Translations under genes and position numbers: made by a program
Notes under the pieces: model-generated
Seen by the model: the letters and a program-made list of their open reading frames with translations, nothing else
Told to the model about the DNA's origin: nothing
The model's database searches: none
Shown: positions 17,969 through 29,308 of the stretch, in pieces
Layout: each line of letters begins with the position of its first letter
Position numbering within the stretch: the first letter of the stretch is position 1
Assembly (NCBI RefSeq): GCF_040546685.1
Contig: NZ_JBEPOH010000001.1
Coordinates: 3,720,001-3,784,000 of the forward strand
DNA length: 64,000 bases
Reading direction: 5' to 3'
Source: Variovorax sp. OAS795
GTDB taxonomy: Bacteria; Pseudomonadota; Gammaproteobacteria; Burkholderiales; Burkholderiaceae_C

Positions 17969-18766
17969 ATGAATGAGATCTTGGAACAACCTGCGGTCAT
18001 CGCTGCGTCCGGGAAACTGACGTTACCTCTGATCGAGAGCCTCCTCAGTGGAGAGGCGCTCATTATTCGCGTTGCCAACTTCACACGCCCCGCGACTTGC
18101 CGGCTCATCGCCTCAGGCCTGCAGCGCGCCGGATACAACGACTACTTGAACGCACCCACTGTTGGTCGCATAGGCATGTCTTTCTTCGAAACAGGCGGAA
18201 AGCAAGAACTCGTCGACCATTACTTTCGAACAGCGATTCCCAACATCGAAATCCTTCGGAAAGCCTGCGAGCCCTATCAAAGCCCGATCGACGTATTCCG
18301 TTGTGTGGTCGACGAAATATGGCCGAAGGGTGCGAACCTTCAGACATTGTCTGATCGCAAGATGTTCGTCGGTCTCTCGCGGAACATGCGGCCTGGCGCT
18401 TCCCTTCTGGCCCACCACGACATGCTCGCGCGGCTCGCACCACATGATCGTGAAGCCAATGACTTGCACATGCAGATGGCTGTCAACGTCTATGTGGATG
18501 TGCCCGAGAAAGGTGGGGAGTTGCTGATGTGGCGCGATGAGATCTCCGACGCCGAGTTTTTGCGACGCAGAGGCTCCAATTATGGAATGGAGATCGAGCC
18601 ATTGGGCGCACCCGACATCGTGTTGAAGCCAAGAGTCGGTGACCTGATTCTCTTTAACGCTCGCAAGCTCCATGCGGTCGCGAGCAGTAGCGGATCTGAC
18701 CGATTGACCGTATCGAGCTTTCTCGGCTATCGCGGTCATAAACAACCGCTCACGTTCTGGAGTTGA
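17969..18766 (+). CDS. 2-oxoglutarate/Fe(II)-dependent oxygenase, second of a tandem pair
   Basis: 265 residues, clearly a paralogue of the preceding gene across its whole length (shared RIGMxFxET, ACEPYxSPID, EIWPxGANLQT, GLSRxM, GYRGxxQxLTxWS). Iron ligands are His149-x-Asp151 (in LLAHHDML) and His235 (in RKLHAVAS). The Asp is present, as in the first copy, so both are predicted hydroxylases. The start at 17969 is chosen because GGAG sits 6 bases upstream; an ATG at 17957 overlaps the previous stop (TGATG) but has no room for a ribosome site. The junction with the next gene repeats this same arrangement, which points to duplication. Confidence 0.78.
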   Translation: MNEILEQPAVIAASGKLTLPLIESLLSGEALIIRVANFTRPATCRLIASGLQRAGYNDYLNAPTVGRIGMSFFETGGKQELVDHYFRTAIPNIEILRKACEPYQSPIDVFRCVVDEIWPKGANLQTLSDRKMFVGLSRNMRPGASLLAHHDMLARLAPHDREANDLHMQMAVNVYVDVPEKGGELLMWRDEISDAEFLRRRGSNYGMEIEPLGAPDIVLKPRVGDLILFNARKLHAVASSSGSDRLTVSSFLGYRGHKQPLTFWS

Positions 18767-18777
18767 TGGAGATACCA

Positions 18778-20005
18778 ATGATCAACGCCCGTCGCGCCGT
18801 GCCTGTCTTCGTCGTCTTTGCCGCCGGATATTTTCTGTCCTCACTCGTGCGGGGAGTCACCGCCACGCTTGCACCGACCCTCACCCGCGAGCAGGGATTG
18901 ACGGCGGGGCAACTCGGGCTTCTGGGCGGCGCCTATTTCCTCGGGTTCGCAGTGCTGCAACTGCCGCTGGGAAATTGGCTCGATCGCTACGGGCCCGAAA
19001 CGGGTGCTTCTGGCCTGCCTGAGTGGCGCAGTAGCAAGCTGCTTGGCGTTCGCGATTGCGAACGGCTTCGGCATGATGCTTCTGGCGCGTTTCATCGGAG
19101 GCATCGGTGTGAGCGCATGCCTGATTGCCCCATTGACCGGAGCCAGGATTTGGCTGGATGCCAAGCGGCAGCAGGCTGCAAATTCCTGGATGCTGATGGC
19201 AGGCTCATTGGGCCTTTTGATGGCCACGCTGCCTGTGCAATGGCTACTGCCGACTTATGGCTGGCGAGTGATCTTCATCGGCCTGGCCCTTTGTTTCGCG
19301 TTGACCATGCTGGGCACCGCCTGGCTGGTGCCCGGCGCGGAGGCGCAGCGAACGGCCGAGCGGATGCCCTTGATACAAAGCTATCGCCCGATCTTTACCC
19401 ACCCCTACTTTCGGCGCATCGCATGGCTGGGTTTTGTGAACTACGGGATTCTCGTGGCGCTTCAAACGCTGTGGGTGGGGCCCTGGCTCACCGAGGTGAC
19501 CGGCCGCACCCCGCAGGAGGCGGCCACAGGCTTGTTTGCGATCAATCTGACCATGCTGTTCGTTTTCTGGGGATGGGGTCTGATCAACCCGCGGCTTCAC
19601 GCGCTTGGCCTTGGCGCCGAGCGCCTCATGATATGGGGCACTCCGCTGAGCATTGCGGCCCTCGGCGTGTTCGCATGGCTCGGGCCTGAGGCTGGGTGGA
19701 TCGCATTTGCAATCTACTGCGTCTTGTCCAGCGTGCTGTCCTTGACGCATCCTGCCGTTGGGGCCGCCTTTCCTGCCGCGCTGGCCGGACGAGCGATTTC
19801 CGCCTTCAACCTCGTGCTTTTTGTCGGAGTATTCCTTGCACAGTGGGCGGTTGGATCGGGCATTGACTTGCTAAGAGCCGCCAATTGGCCTGCGGCTCAT
19901 GCATTCCAGGCTGTCTTCGGTGTGCTTGCGCTGTGCTGCGCCTGGAGCTACGCGTGGTTTGTCGCCGGGGTTTTCAAGATGATGCGGCCGGCGCCGGTGT
20001 CCTGA
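18778..20005 (+). pseudogene. MFS transporter, interrupted by a frameshift
   Basis: An MFS protein of about 408 residues is split in two frames. Frame one runs from the ATG at 18778 through the first two helices to LDRYGP, then shifts at GGGCCC (18991-18996). The second frame continues KRVLLACLSGAVASCLAFA and on through ten helices to 20005. Removing one C restores the motif-A loop NWLDRYGPKRVLL exactly. So either the gene is broken in this strain or the extra C is a base-calling error in the G/C run. It follows two oxygenases and would export or import their substrate or product. ATG 18778 has GGAG six bases upstream. A functional copy would be an inner-membrane antiporter-like carrier. Confidence 0.82.
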
Positions 20006-20091
20006 GCCCAGGCTGTATTGCGGGGTCCGAGAAGCTCGGCGCGGAGAGACGCGCCGCCGCGGCGGGCCGGCCGGCCCTCCGATCGACCTTC

Positions 20092-20556
20092 CTACCTCTT
20101 CGTTGCCGGCGTTGCGGGCACAGCGGGCGTCGTCGTGCCGGTGCTCGACTTGGACGCCGGCACCGCGGGCGTCGCGGGTGTTGCGGGTGTTGCGGACATC
20201 GTGGTCGAGGTCGAGGACGATGAAGATTGCGGCGATGGCGTTGCCGGTGTCGCAGGCGTGGCCGGCGTCGCAGGCGAGGTGGCCGTGGCGGGCGTTGCAG
20301 GCGTGGCGGGTGTCGCCGGCGTTGCGGCATTGGCGGAGGCGTTGGACCCGCTGGCCGCACCCGCACCGTTGCCGCCAGCACCGGCTGCGGCGCCTACACC
20401 GGCACTGCCGCTGCCACCGGCCCCACCGCCGCTACCTCCACCGCCGCCGGCCCCACCGCCCCCGCCGCCACCACCGGCCGCCAAGGCCAGAGGTGCGACG
20501 CAGGCGCCCATGAGGACCGCCACCAGGGTCGGTGCAATGCGCTGTTTCAGCTTCAT
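20092..20556 (-). CDS. Exported Gly-rich / Ala-Thr-Pro repeat protein
   Basis: 154 residues. A signal peptide (KLKQRIAPTLVAVLMGACVA, cut near PLALA-A) leads into a run of about 35 mostly Gly residues, then repeated A-T-P units (roughly 15 copies, in three blocks separated by a Ser-rich linker). No folded domain is visible. Such composition suits an extended, disordered envelope protein; no function is known. ATG at 20556 with a GGAG ribosome site. Reading-frame conservation through the repeats and the intact signal peptide support a real gene. Confidence 0.65.
   Translation of the reverse strand: MKLKQRIAPTLVAVLMGACVAPLALAAGGGGGGGGAGGGGGSGGGAGGSGSAGVGAAAGAGGNGAGAASGSNASANAATPATPATPATPATATSPATPATPATPATPSPQSSSSSTSTTMSATPATPATPAVPASKSSTGTTTPAVPATPATKR
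20160..20345. repeat. Short tandem repeat array (9-base GCVACVCCV units) inside the ATP-repeat gene
   Basis: On the minus strand the region repeats a 9-base unit encoding Ala-Thr-Pro with third-base variation, in several blocks. Codon variation shows it has been kept as protein sequence rather than slipping freely. It is a likely site of length variation between strains. Confidence 0.6.
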
Positions 20557-20837
20557 CGGATTCTCCTTGTTGATGTTTCGACAAGGCCAAGCTAGACGCG
20601 CTTGGAAACCCTCCTTGTAGTCAAAAGCCCTCATGGCAGGACGGCCGGATCGGTCGGGGCTGCGATTCGGCTATGCAATCGATAGCTGTACAGGCCGCTT
20701 CCAAGCCAAGCCCGAGAGATCAAGGCTGTGCGCTGGGGGACTTGACCAGGCCGCCGCCTCCGTACTTACCCCGAAGCAACTGAAGGCCGTTTGACAGCCT
20801 CGCTGCCTACGATGGAGGGGAAGCACCAGGAGACACC

Positions 20838-21656
20838 ATGAAGACCCAGCCTTTCCCCCTGCATCGCCTGACCCGCCGCGCCGCCCTGCTGGCCGCGGCG
20901 GCCGTGCTTGCCGGATGCGGCAGCCTCGGCAACGCGCCACGCGCGGGCAGCGACATCCACGTGATGACCTCGGGTGGCTTCACGGCCGCCTACAACGACC
21001 TGCGCCCGGGCTTCGAGCGCAGCAGCGGCCGCACGGTCAAGACGGCCTATGGCGCTTCGATGGGCAATGCGGAAGATTCCATTCCGAGCCGCCTGTCGCG
21101 CAACGAACCGGCCGACGTGGTGATCCTCGCGCGGCCGGCGCTCGATGCGCTGGTGGCAGACGGCAAGGTGGTGGCGGGAAGCCAGGTCGACCTGGTGCGG
21201 TCTTCGATAGGCTTTGCGGTGCGCAAGGGCGCGCCCAAGCCTGACATCGCAACGGTCGATGCGCTCAAGCGCACGCTGCTGGCGGCGACTTCCATCGCCT
21301 ATTCGGCCAGCGCCAGCGGCACGTACTATGAAACCGAGCTGCTCAAGAAGCTCGGCATCGAGGACCAGGTCAAGCCCAAGAGCAAGCGCATCCTGAGCGA
21401 GCGCGTGGGCACCGTGGTGGCGCGCGGCGACGCGGCGCTGGGGCTGCAGCAGGTGAGCGAACTGCTGCCGATCGAAGGCATCGACTACGTCGGCCCACTG
21501 CCGGCCGAGGTGCAGCGCGTGACGGTGTTCTCGGCCGGCATTGCCACGGCCTCCAGGCAGCCCGATGCGGCGCGCCAGCTGATCCGCTACCTCAACTCGC
21601 CCGAGGCGGCGCCGGCCATTGCGAAGACGGGCCTGGAGCCGATCACGGCACGCTGA
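20838..21656 (+). CDS. Substrate-binding lipoprotein, molybdate/sulfate (ModA-like) type
   Basis: 272 residues. The N-terminus has a lipobox (VLAGC, Cys near residue 27), so it is a lipoprotein. The rest is a type II binding protein of the ModA/extracellular-solute family: HVMTSGGFTAAYNDLRPGFE is the first ligand loop and ARPALDALVADGKVV and PAEVQRVTVFSAGI later ones. No transporter genes are adjacent. ATG at 20838 with CAGGAGACACC upstream. The ligand is probably a small oxyanion or an organic acid, not decided. Confidence 0.8.
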   Translation: MKTQPFPLHRLTRRAALLAAAAVLAGCGSLGNAPRAGSDIHVMTSGGFTAAYNDLRPGFERSSGRTVKTAYGASMGNAEDSIPSRLSRNEPADVVILARPALDALVADGKVVAGSQVDLVRSSIGFAVRKGAPKPDIATVDALKRTLLAATSIAYSASASGTYYETELLKKLGIEDQVKPKSKRILSERVGTVVARGDAALGLQQVSELLPIEGIDYVGPLPAEVQRVTVFSAGIATASRQPDAARQLIRYLNSPEAAPAIAKTGLEPITAR

Positions 21657-21706
21657 TGCGCAGCCATGGCGGCCGCTAAACTGGTGTTCACTCCTTCCCC
21701 CATCCG

Positions 21707-22471
21707 ATGGACGCCATGACCCAGCCACAGCCGCCACTGCCCTTAGCTCCCGCCCTCGTTGCCGCATTCGCGCCCGGCGGCACGCTGCGCGCCTCGATCA
21801 ATCTCGGCAACCCGATCCTCGCGAACAAGGACGCGGCCACTGGCGAGCCGGTGGGGGTCTCGATTGAACTCGCGCGCGAGTTCGCGCGCCGCCTCGGCGT
21901 GGCCATCGAACTCGTGGTGTTCGAGAAGGCGGCCGCCTCGGTCGATGCGGTCAAGAACGAGAAGGCCGACATCGGCTTCTTCGCCATCGACCCGGCGCGC
22001 AGCGACGGGTTGCTCTTCACCGCGCCGTATGTGCTGATCGAAGGCAGCTATCTCGTTCGCGAAGATTCGGCGCTCACCGACAACGCGCAGGTCGACGGCG
22101 CGGGCCAGCGCATCTCGGTCGGCTCGGGCAGCGCCTACGACCTGTTCCTCACGCGCGAACTCAGGCAGGCCGAGGTCGTGCGGCTCCAGGGCGCGGCCGC
22201 GGCCATGGCGGCCCTGCGTTCGGGGCAGGTCGAAGTGGCCGCCGGCATCCGGCAGATGCTCGAAGCCGAAGCCCGGCGCGAAGCGGGCGTGCGCGTGCTG
22301 CCGGGCCGCTTCATGGTGATCCAGCAGGCCATGGGAACGCCGGCCAGCCGCGGTGCGGAGGCGCAGGCACTGCTCGCGGCCTTCGTCGAGGAGATGAAGG
22401 CCAGCGGCTTCGTGGCCGATGCGCTCGCGCGCCACGGCATCGAAGGCGCGATCGTCGCGCCTGCGGCCTAG
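21707..22471 (+). CDS. Amino-acid-type substrate-binding protein (SBP family 3) lacking a signal peptide
   Basis: 254 residues. The fold is that of HisJ/GlnH-type proteins: GTLRASINLGNPILANKD, VSIELAREFARRLGV, DIGFFAIDPARSDGLLFTAP and SGSAYDLFLTREL appear in order. The N-terminus (MDAMTQPQPPLPLAPALVAA) is not a signal peptide, so the protein may remain in the cytoplasm. Cytoplasmic relatives act as ligand-binding enzymes or signal carriers. It is close to the ModA-like gene but with no transporter genes beside it. ATG at 21707; an ATG at 21716 would make the same protein three residues shorter. Confidence 0.78.
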   Translation: MDAMTQPQPPLPLAPALVAAFAPGGTLRASINLGNPILANKDAATGEPVGVSIELAREFARRLGVAIELVVFEKAAASVDAVKNEKADIGFFAIDPARSDGLLFTAPYVLIEGSYLVREDSALTDNAQVDGAGQRISVGSGSAYDLFLTRELRQAEVVRLQGAAAAMAALRSGQVEVAAGIRQMLEAEARREAGVRVLPGRFMVIQQAMGTPASRGAEAQALLAAFVEEMKASGFVADALARHGIEGAIVAPAA

Positions 22472-22507
22472 CTTGGCGCGCGCCGGCCGGGGGTGCTGCG
22501 CGATCGG

Positions 22508-23764
22508 CTACGCGCCGTAGCGCGCCACGGTCAGGCCTTCCATGTCGATCTCCGGCGGCCTGCCGCCGATCAGGTCGGCCATGACGCGGCCGGTGCCGGC
22601 CGCCATGGTCCAGCCGAGCGTGCCGTGCCCGGTGCAGAGCATCAGGTTGGGAATGCGCGTGGCGCCGATCACCGGCGTGCCGTCGGGCGTCATCGGGCGC
22701 AGCCCGGTCCAGAACGAAGCTTCGCGCACATCGCCGCCCTTCGGAAAAAGATCGGTCACGACATGCTCGAGCGTGCCGCGCCGCGCCGCATCGAGCCTGA
22801 GGTCGAAGCCCGAAAGCTCCGCGGTGCCGCCCACGCGGATGCGGTCGCCGAGCCGCGTGACGGCGACCTTGTAGGTCTCGTCCATCACGGTGGATTCAGG
22901 TGCGCCGGCGGCGTCGGAGATGGGCACCGTGATCGAGAAGCCCTTGACCGGATACACCGGCAGGTCGATGCCCAGCGGCTTGACCATGGCCGGCGAGTAG
23001 CTGCCCAGTGCCACCACGTAGCGTTCCGAGGTGAAGCGGCCGGCATCGGTCCGCACGCCGATGACGCCGCCGGCATCGCGCTCGATGGCCTGGATGCCCA
23101 CGCCAAAGCGGAACTTCGCACCGGCCGCCTCGGCCATCACGGCCAGGGCCTGCGTGAACTTGAAGCAGTCGCCGGTCTCGTCGCCCGGCAGGCGCAGGCC
23201 TCCGACGAACTTCTGCCTCACCGCTGCGAGTGCGGGCTCATACCGCACGCAGCCTTCGCGGTCGAGCACCTGGTAGGGCACGCCGGAGGCCTTCAGCACT
23301 TCCACGTCCTTGGCGATGCCGTCGAGCTGCTTCTGGGTGCGAAAGAGCTGCAGGGTGCCGAGCGCGCGTTCGTCATACCGGATGCCGGTGTCCGCGCGCA
23401 ACGCCTTCAGGCAGTCGCGGCTGTATTCGGCGAGCCGCACCATGCGGCCCTTGTTGAGCTCATAGCGCGCCTGCGTGCAGTTGCGCAGCATCGACAGGCC
23501 CCAGCGCCACATGGCCGGATCGAGCATCGGCTTGACCACCAGCGGGCTGTGCTGCATGAGCATCCACTTGACGGCCTTGAGCGGCACGCCGGGCCCGGCC
23601 CAGGGCGCGGAGTAGCCGGGCGACACCTCGCCCGCGTTGCCGAAGCTCGTCTCCAGCGCGGGCGCGGGCTGGCGTTCGAGCACCGTCACGTCGTGGCCGG
23701 CCCGCGTCAGGTAGTAAGCCACCGAGGTGCCGATGACACCGCTGCCGAGGATCAAAACCTGCAT
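22508..23764 (-). CDS. dadA: D-amino acid dehydrogenase small subunit
   Basis: 418 residues. The N-terminus [20 protein letters not shown] is a dinucleotide-binding motif and [20 protein letters not shown] matches DadA proteins. [19 protein letters not shown] and [14 protein letters not shown] near the C-terminus are the FAD-closing and DadA signatures. It oxidises D-amino acids to keto acids at the inner membrane face, passing electrons to the quinone pool. ATG at 23764. It is not next to an alanine racemase gene here, unlike many dadA genes. It converges with the SBP gene. Confidence 0.9.
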   Translation of the reverse strand: MQVLILGSGVIGTSVAYYLTRAGHDVTVLERQPAPALETSFGNAGEVSPGYSAPWAGPGVPLKAVKWMLMQHSPLVVKPMLDPAMWRWGLSMLRNCTQARYELNKGRMVRLAEYSRDCLKALRADTGIRYDERALGTLQLFRTQKQLDGIAKDVEVLKASGVPYQVLDREGCVRYEPALAAVRQKFVGGLRLPGDETGDCFKFTQALAVMAEAAGAKFRFGVGIQAIERDAGGVIGVRTDAGRFTSERYVVALGSYSPAMVKPLGIDLPVYPVKGFSITVPISDAAGAPESTVMDETYKVAVTRLGDRIRVGGTAELSGFDLRLDAARRGTLEHVVTDLFPKGGDVREASFWTGLRPMTPDGTPVIGATRIPNLMLCTGHGTLGWTMAAGTGRVMADLIGGRPPEIDMEGLTVARYGA

Positions 23765-23825
23765 GAGAACAACCCCTTGAATGCCGCGCACGGCAATGGC
23801 CCGAGAGGGTACAGGTTCTTGCGCG

Positions 23826-24856
23826 CTAAAGGCCGAGTGCGTCTTGCAATTGCCGTGCCGTCCAGGGCCTGGGCTCGCGCGGCCAGTCTTCGAGCAGCGC
23901 GGAGATCCGAGCATTGCGCGGCGCCTCCAGGTCGTGGTCGCGCGCGAGCCTCACCACCTCGCCGCTGAGCGCGTCGATCTCGGTCCTGCGGCCGAGCGCA
24001 AGATCGTCGGCCATGCTGGAGCGCGCCTTGGCATCGATGCGCAGCATGCGCGCCGCGACGATGCGAAACAACCAGTCGGGCAGCCTCAATACGGTGGAAA
24101 GCCGCTGCGCCGGCACCGCGGCCACCTGCGCGGGCGCAATGCCGGCATGGCCGAGCACGGCCAGCGCCTCGTCGATGAGCGCGGCAAAGCAGCGCCGGAA
24201 GCCGCGCTGCAGCAGCTCATCGCGCAGCGGCAGGCCCGAGAGTGCGTTGACGGGGTTGTTGAGGTTCAGCAGCAGCTTGCCCCATTGCACCGGCAGCAGG
24301 TCGGCGTGAAGGTCGAGCGGCACGCCGGCGCGTTCGAACACCGGCAACCAGGGCCGCAGCGCGGCGTCGTCCTGTGCGGCCAGCCGTCCCGCCGTGCCGC
24401 GGTGAAAGGCGCCCGGTGCGATCTCGGCCACGTTGTACGGCACCATGCCCGGCAGCACGCTGAGCGTGGGTCCTGCCTGCGCGGCCGCGGCAGAGTTGGA
24501 GATGCCGTTCTGGAACGAAAGGACCGTGGTGCCCGCCGGCAGCGCGAAGGCCAGCTCGGCGGCGGCCTCCGCCGTGGCGCCGCTCTTCACGCACAGGAGC
24601 ACCAGCGAAGGCGTGGCACCCGCGGGCACCTGCTCGCTCAGGCGCAAAGTGGCGGCCGGCAGGCGATGCGCCGCGCCTTCGAGGTCGCTCAGCGCCAGGC
24701 CGTGCTCCGCGAGGCCGCGCAGCACGCGCGGACGGCCCACGAAGCTGACCGGAACGCCCGCCGCAGCCAGGCTGCCGCCGATGTAGCAACCGATGGTGCC
24801 CGCCCCCATCACCAGCACTTCGCCGGGAGGTCGGCCGAGCACCCCGGTGGCCGCCA

Positions 24857-24857
<1 letters not shown>
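23826..24857 (-). CDS. 2-dehydropantoate 2-reductase-like protein (ApbA/PanE family)
   Basis: 343 residues. [20 protein letters not shown] is the N-terminal NADP-binding motif of the ketopantoate reductase family; [22 protein letters not shown] and [15 protein letters not shown] are the conserved substrate and hinge motifs. It reduces ketopantoate or a similar 2-keto acid with NADPH. Several paralogues usually exist, so the assignment to pantothenate synthesis is not secure. The ATG at 24857 overlaps the alaS stop by one base (TGATG), and the pair are likely cotranscribed. A much longer open frame upstream in alaS is out of phase with alaS and is not coding. Confidence 0.85.
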
Positions 24858-27481
<2,624 letters not shown>

Positions 27482-27737
27482 CTTTGGATTTCGTCTGCTG
27501 CCCAGGGCGGCCTGGCAATGGCGACCCTCTCGTCGAAACCACGGCGTCGAACCGACCTGACTGCTTGATTTGCTGGAACCAACGATTATAGGTTTCGTCG
27601 CAGGGCCAGGGGCCCTCGGGGCCGCGAGCGCGCCCACGGCCAGGCACTGCGAAAGCTGACTGGGGAATTAGCGTGCAGAACCAAATGCGCCGGGCTTCGT
27701 CCTAGCCATCAGTTCGGACATGAATCGAGGCGCATGC

Positions 27738-28559
27738 ATGGCAGTTCACGAAGCGGCACACTGGAAGATCGAAGACCTGGACTTTTTGCGCATTGCGCGC
27801 ACGGAGGTCCGCCAGGATGAAAGTCTGTTCTACCTGGTTGCCTCCGCCTCGTTCATCGAAAGCGGATCGGACCTGTACACCCAGAACCTCGTCGACTTCT
27901 TCCACGGCGACGCCGAAGTCACCGCCTGGCTGACCCGCCACTGGGAAGCCGAGGAGCTGCAGCACGGCCGGGCCTTGCGCGCCTATGTGTCCCATGTGTG
28001 GCCCGAATTCGACTGGGAGACCGCCTACCGCGGCTTCCTCGCGGAATACGCCACCTACTGCAAGGTGGAACTGCTCTCGCCCACGCGCGGGCTCGAGTTG
28101 GCAGCGCGCTGCGTGGTCGAGACCGGCACCGCCAGCTACTATCGGGCGTTGGCACGCGCGACGGCCGAGCCGGTGCTGCGCGACCTGGCGAGCCGCATCG
28201 CGGCGGACGAGGTCAGCCACTACAAGCACTTCTTGCGTTTCTTCCGCCGCTATCGGCAAGAGGAAAGCCTGGGCCGCCTTCGCGTACTGCGCACCATCGG
28301 CCGGCGCACGCTGGAGCTCAAGAGCGAGGATGCCGACTGTGCCGTGCGCCACGTCGTGCGTACCCGGTGCCCCGAGCGGGCCGGGGACGCCGCCTATATC
28401 CAGCAATTGAGCGCGCGCATCAATGGCACGGTGCGCACCAACCTGAGCCCCGGGGCCACGCTCAAGATGCTCATGCGGCCGCTGGAACTGCCGGCCCGGG
28501 TTGAAACGGTGATCCAATATCCGATCAGGCAATTCATGGAGCATGTTTTCTTGCGCTGA
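27738..28559 (+). CDS. Ferritin-like di-iron protein
   Basis: 273 residues, mostly helical. Two iron motifs of the ferritin-like/acyl-ACP-desaturase type are seen: EAEELQHGRALRAY and ADEVSHYKHFLRFF (the ExxH form), and additional Glu residues in FIESGSDLYTQNLV. Proteins of this type bind two irons and may act as oxygenases or radical enzymes. The ATG at 27738 has GAGG seven bases upstream, better than the ATG at 27720. The gene is alone on its strand; no partner indicates a substrate. Confidence 0.78.
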   Translation: MAVHEAAHWKIEDLDFLRIARTEVRQDESLFYLVASASFIESGSDLYTQNLVDFFHGDAEVTAWLTRHWEAEELQHGRALRAYVSHVWPEFDWETAYRGFLAEYATYCKVELLSPTRGLELAARCVVETGTASYYRALARATAEPVLRDLASRIAADEVSHYKHFLRFFRRYRQEESLGRLRVLRTIGRRTLELKSEDADCAVRHVVRTRCPERAGDAAYIQQLSARINGTVRTNLSPGATLKMLMRPLELPARVETVIQYPIRQFMEHVFLR

Positions 28560-28584
28560 AGTTAGCTCCGGGGCGATAAATGTT

Positions 28585-28612
28585 AGAAGTTTGTGAAAAA
28601 TTTCACACTTCT
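28585..28612. terminator. Hairpin after the ferritin-like gene
   Basis: AGAAG (28585), a TGTGAAA/TTTCACA stem (28592-28607) with AA loop, and CTTCT at the foot form a 12-bp stem with a two-base bulge. It sits 26 bases past the stop. There is no long T tract, so it could be a processing or protective hairpin instead. Confidence 0.5.
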
Positions 28613-28687
28613 GGGCCACAACCGATCTTCACTTGCTGACCTGCTGAAGACATGCTGCGCGCTTCTCAACGAATGTGAGCGTAGCCA

Positions 28688-29275
28688 ATGGTCAGCCAGA
28701 TCATCCACAACGCAACTATCACGTTGCAGTTGTCCTTCTACTTGAGCATCAAGGACCGAGTCGCAGCGCTCCGAGCCGCCGGCATACCCGTGGACGACAT
28801 GGGCAACGCGAGCTCGGGGTACCTGTTCGTTCGGACCACGGGGCGGGTCGGCAGGCGAAAGAACACCTACCGGTGGTTTGCCACAGGCATCGGCCAGGAG
28901 CCGGTGGTTGCAAGTGCGTCGACCACGCGGGCTCGCGCTGAACAAGGGTGCGCGGATCCGAAAAGCGGTGCTCCCCCACGCAACGCCCTCGCCTTGTCTG
29001 CCGTTTTGCCTGCACAGGAACTCGTACCGCCAACCATCATGTACCTGAGGCTGTGGAAAGAGCTGGAACACCGCTCGCGCGAAGCGGCGAACAACCTGCA
29101 CCAGAAGCAGATTGCCTACTTTCGCGACCAGGGTCCCCCGCCAGACGCGCTGGACCGCGAGTTGCTGAAGGAAGCCACCGTGGCCGCAAGCAAGTGCCTG
29201 CTGGCTGCGAAAGACCAGAACCGGCTGCCGCTTTTCGAAAGCAGGTTCCACGGAGGGCATCGCAGGGATTTGTAG
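28688..29275 (+). CDS. Hypothetical protein
   Basis: 195 residues; not recognised. The protein has an N-terminal stretch (LSIKDRVAALRAAGIPVDD) and a Lys/Arg-rich segment, then a helical C-terminal half (YLRLWKELEHRSREAANN, then LDRELLKEATVAASKC). The reverse strand has an ORF of similar length, but its composition looks like a shadow. ATG at 28688; no strong ribosome site. The gene lies between the ferritin-like gene and the acyltransferase on the opposite strand. Function unknown. Confidence 0.45.
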   Translation: MVSQIIHNATITLQLSFYLSIKDRVAALRAAGIPVDDMGNASSGYLFVRTTGRVGRRKNTYRWFATGIGQEPVVASASTTRARAEQGCADPKSGAPPRNALALSAVLPAQELVPPTIMYLRLWKELEHRSREAANNLHQKQIAYFRDQGPPPDALDRELLKEATVAASKCLLAAKDQNRLPLFESRFHGGHRRDL

Positions 29276-29308
29276 GCGTGGCGCCTGCGGCGCCCCGGAT
29301 GCGCACGC

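Noticed and set aside
28583..29260. Reverse-strand ORF of 225 codons
   Set aside because: It overlaps the rightward ORF at 28688-29275 and has Arg- and Gly-rich shadow composition. The plus-strand frame reads more like protein.
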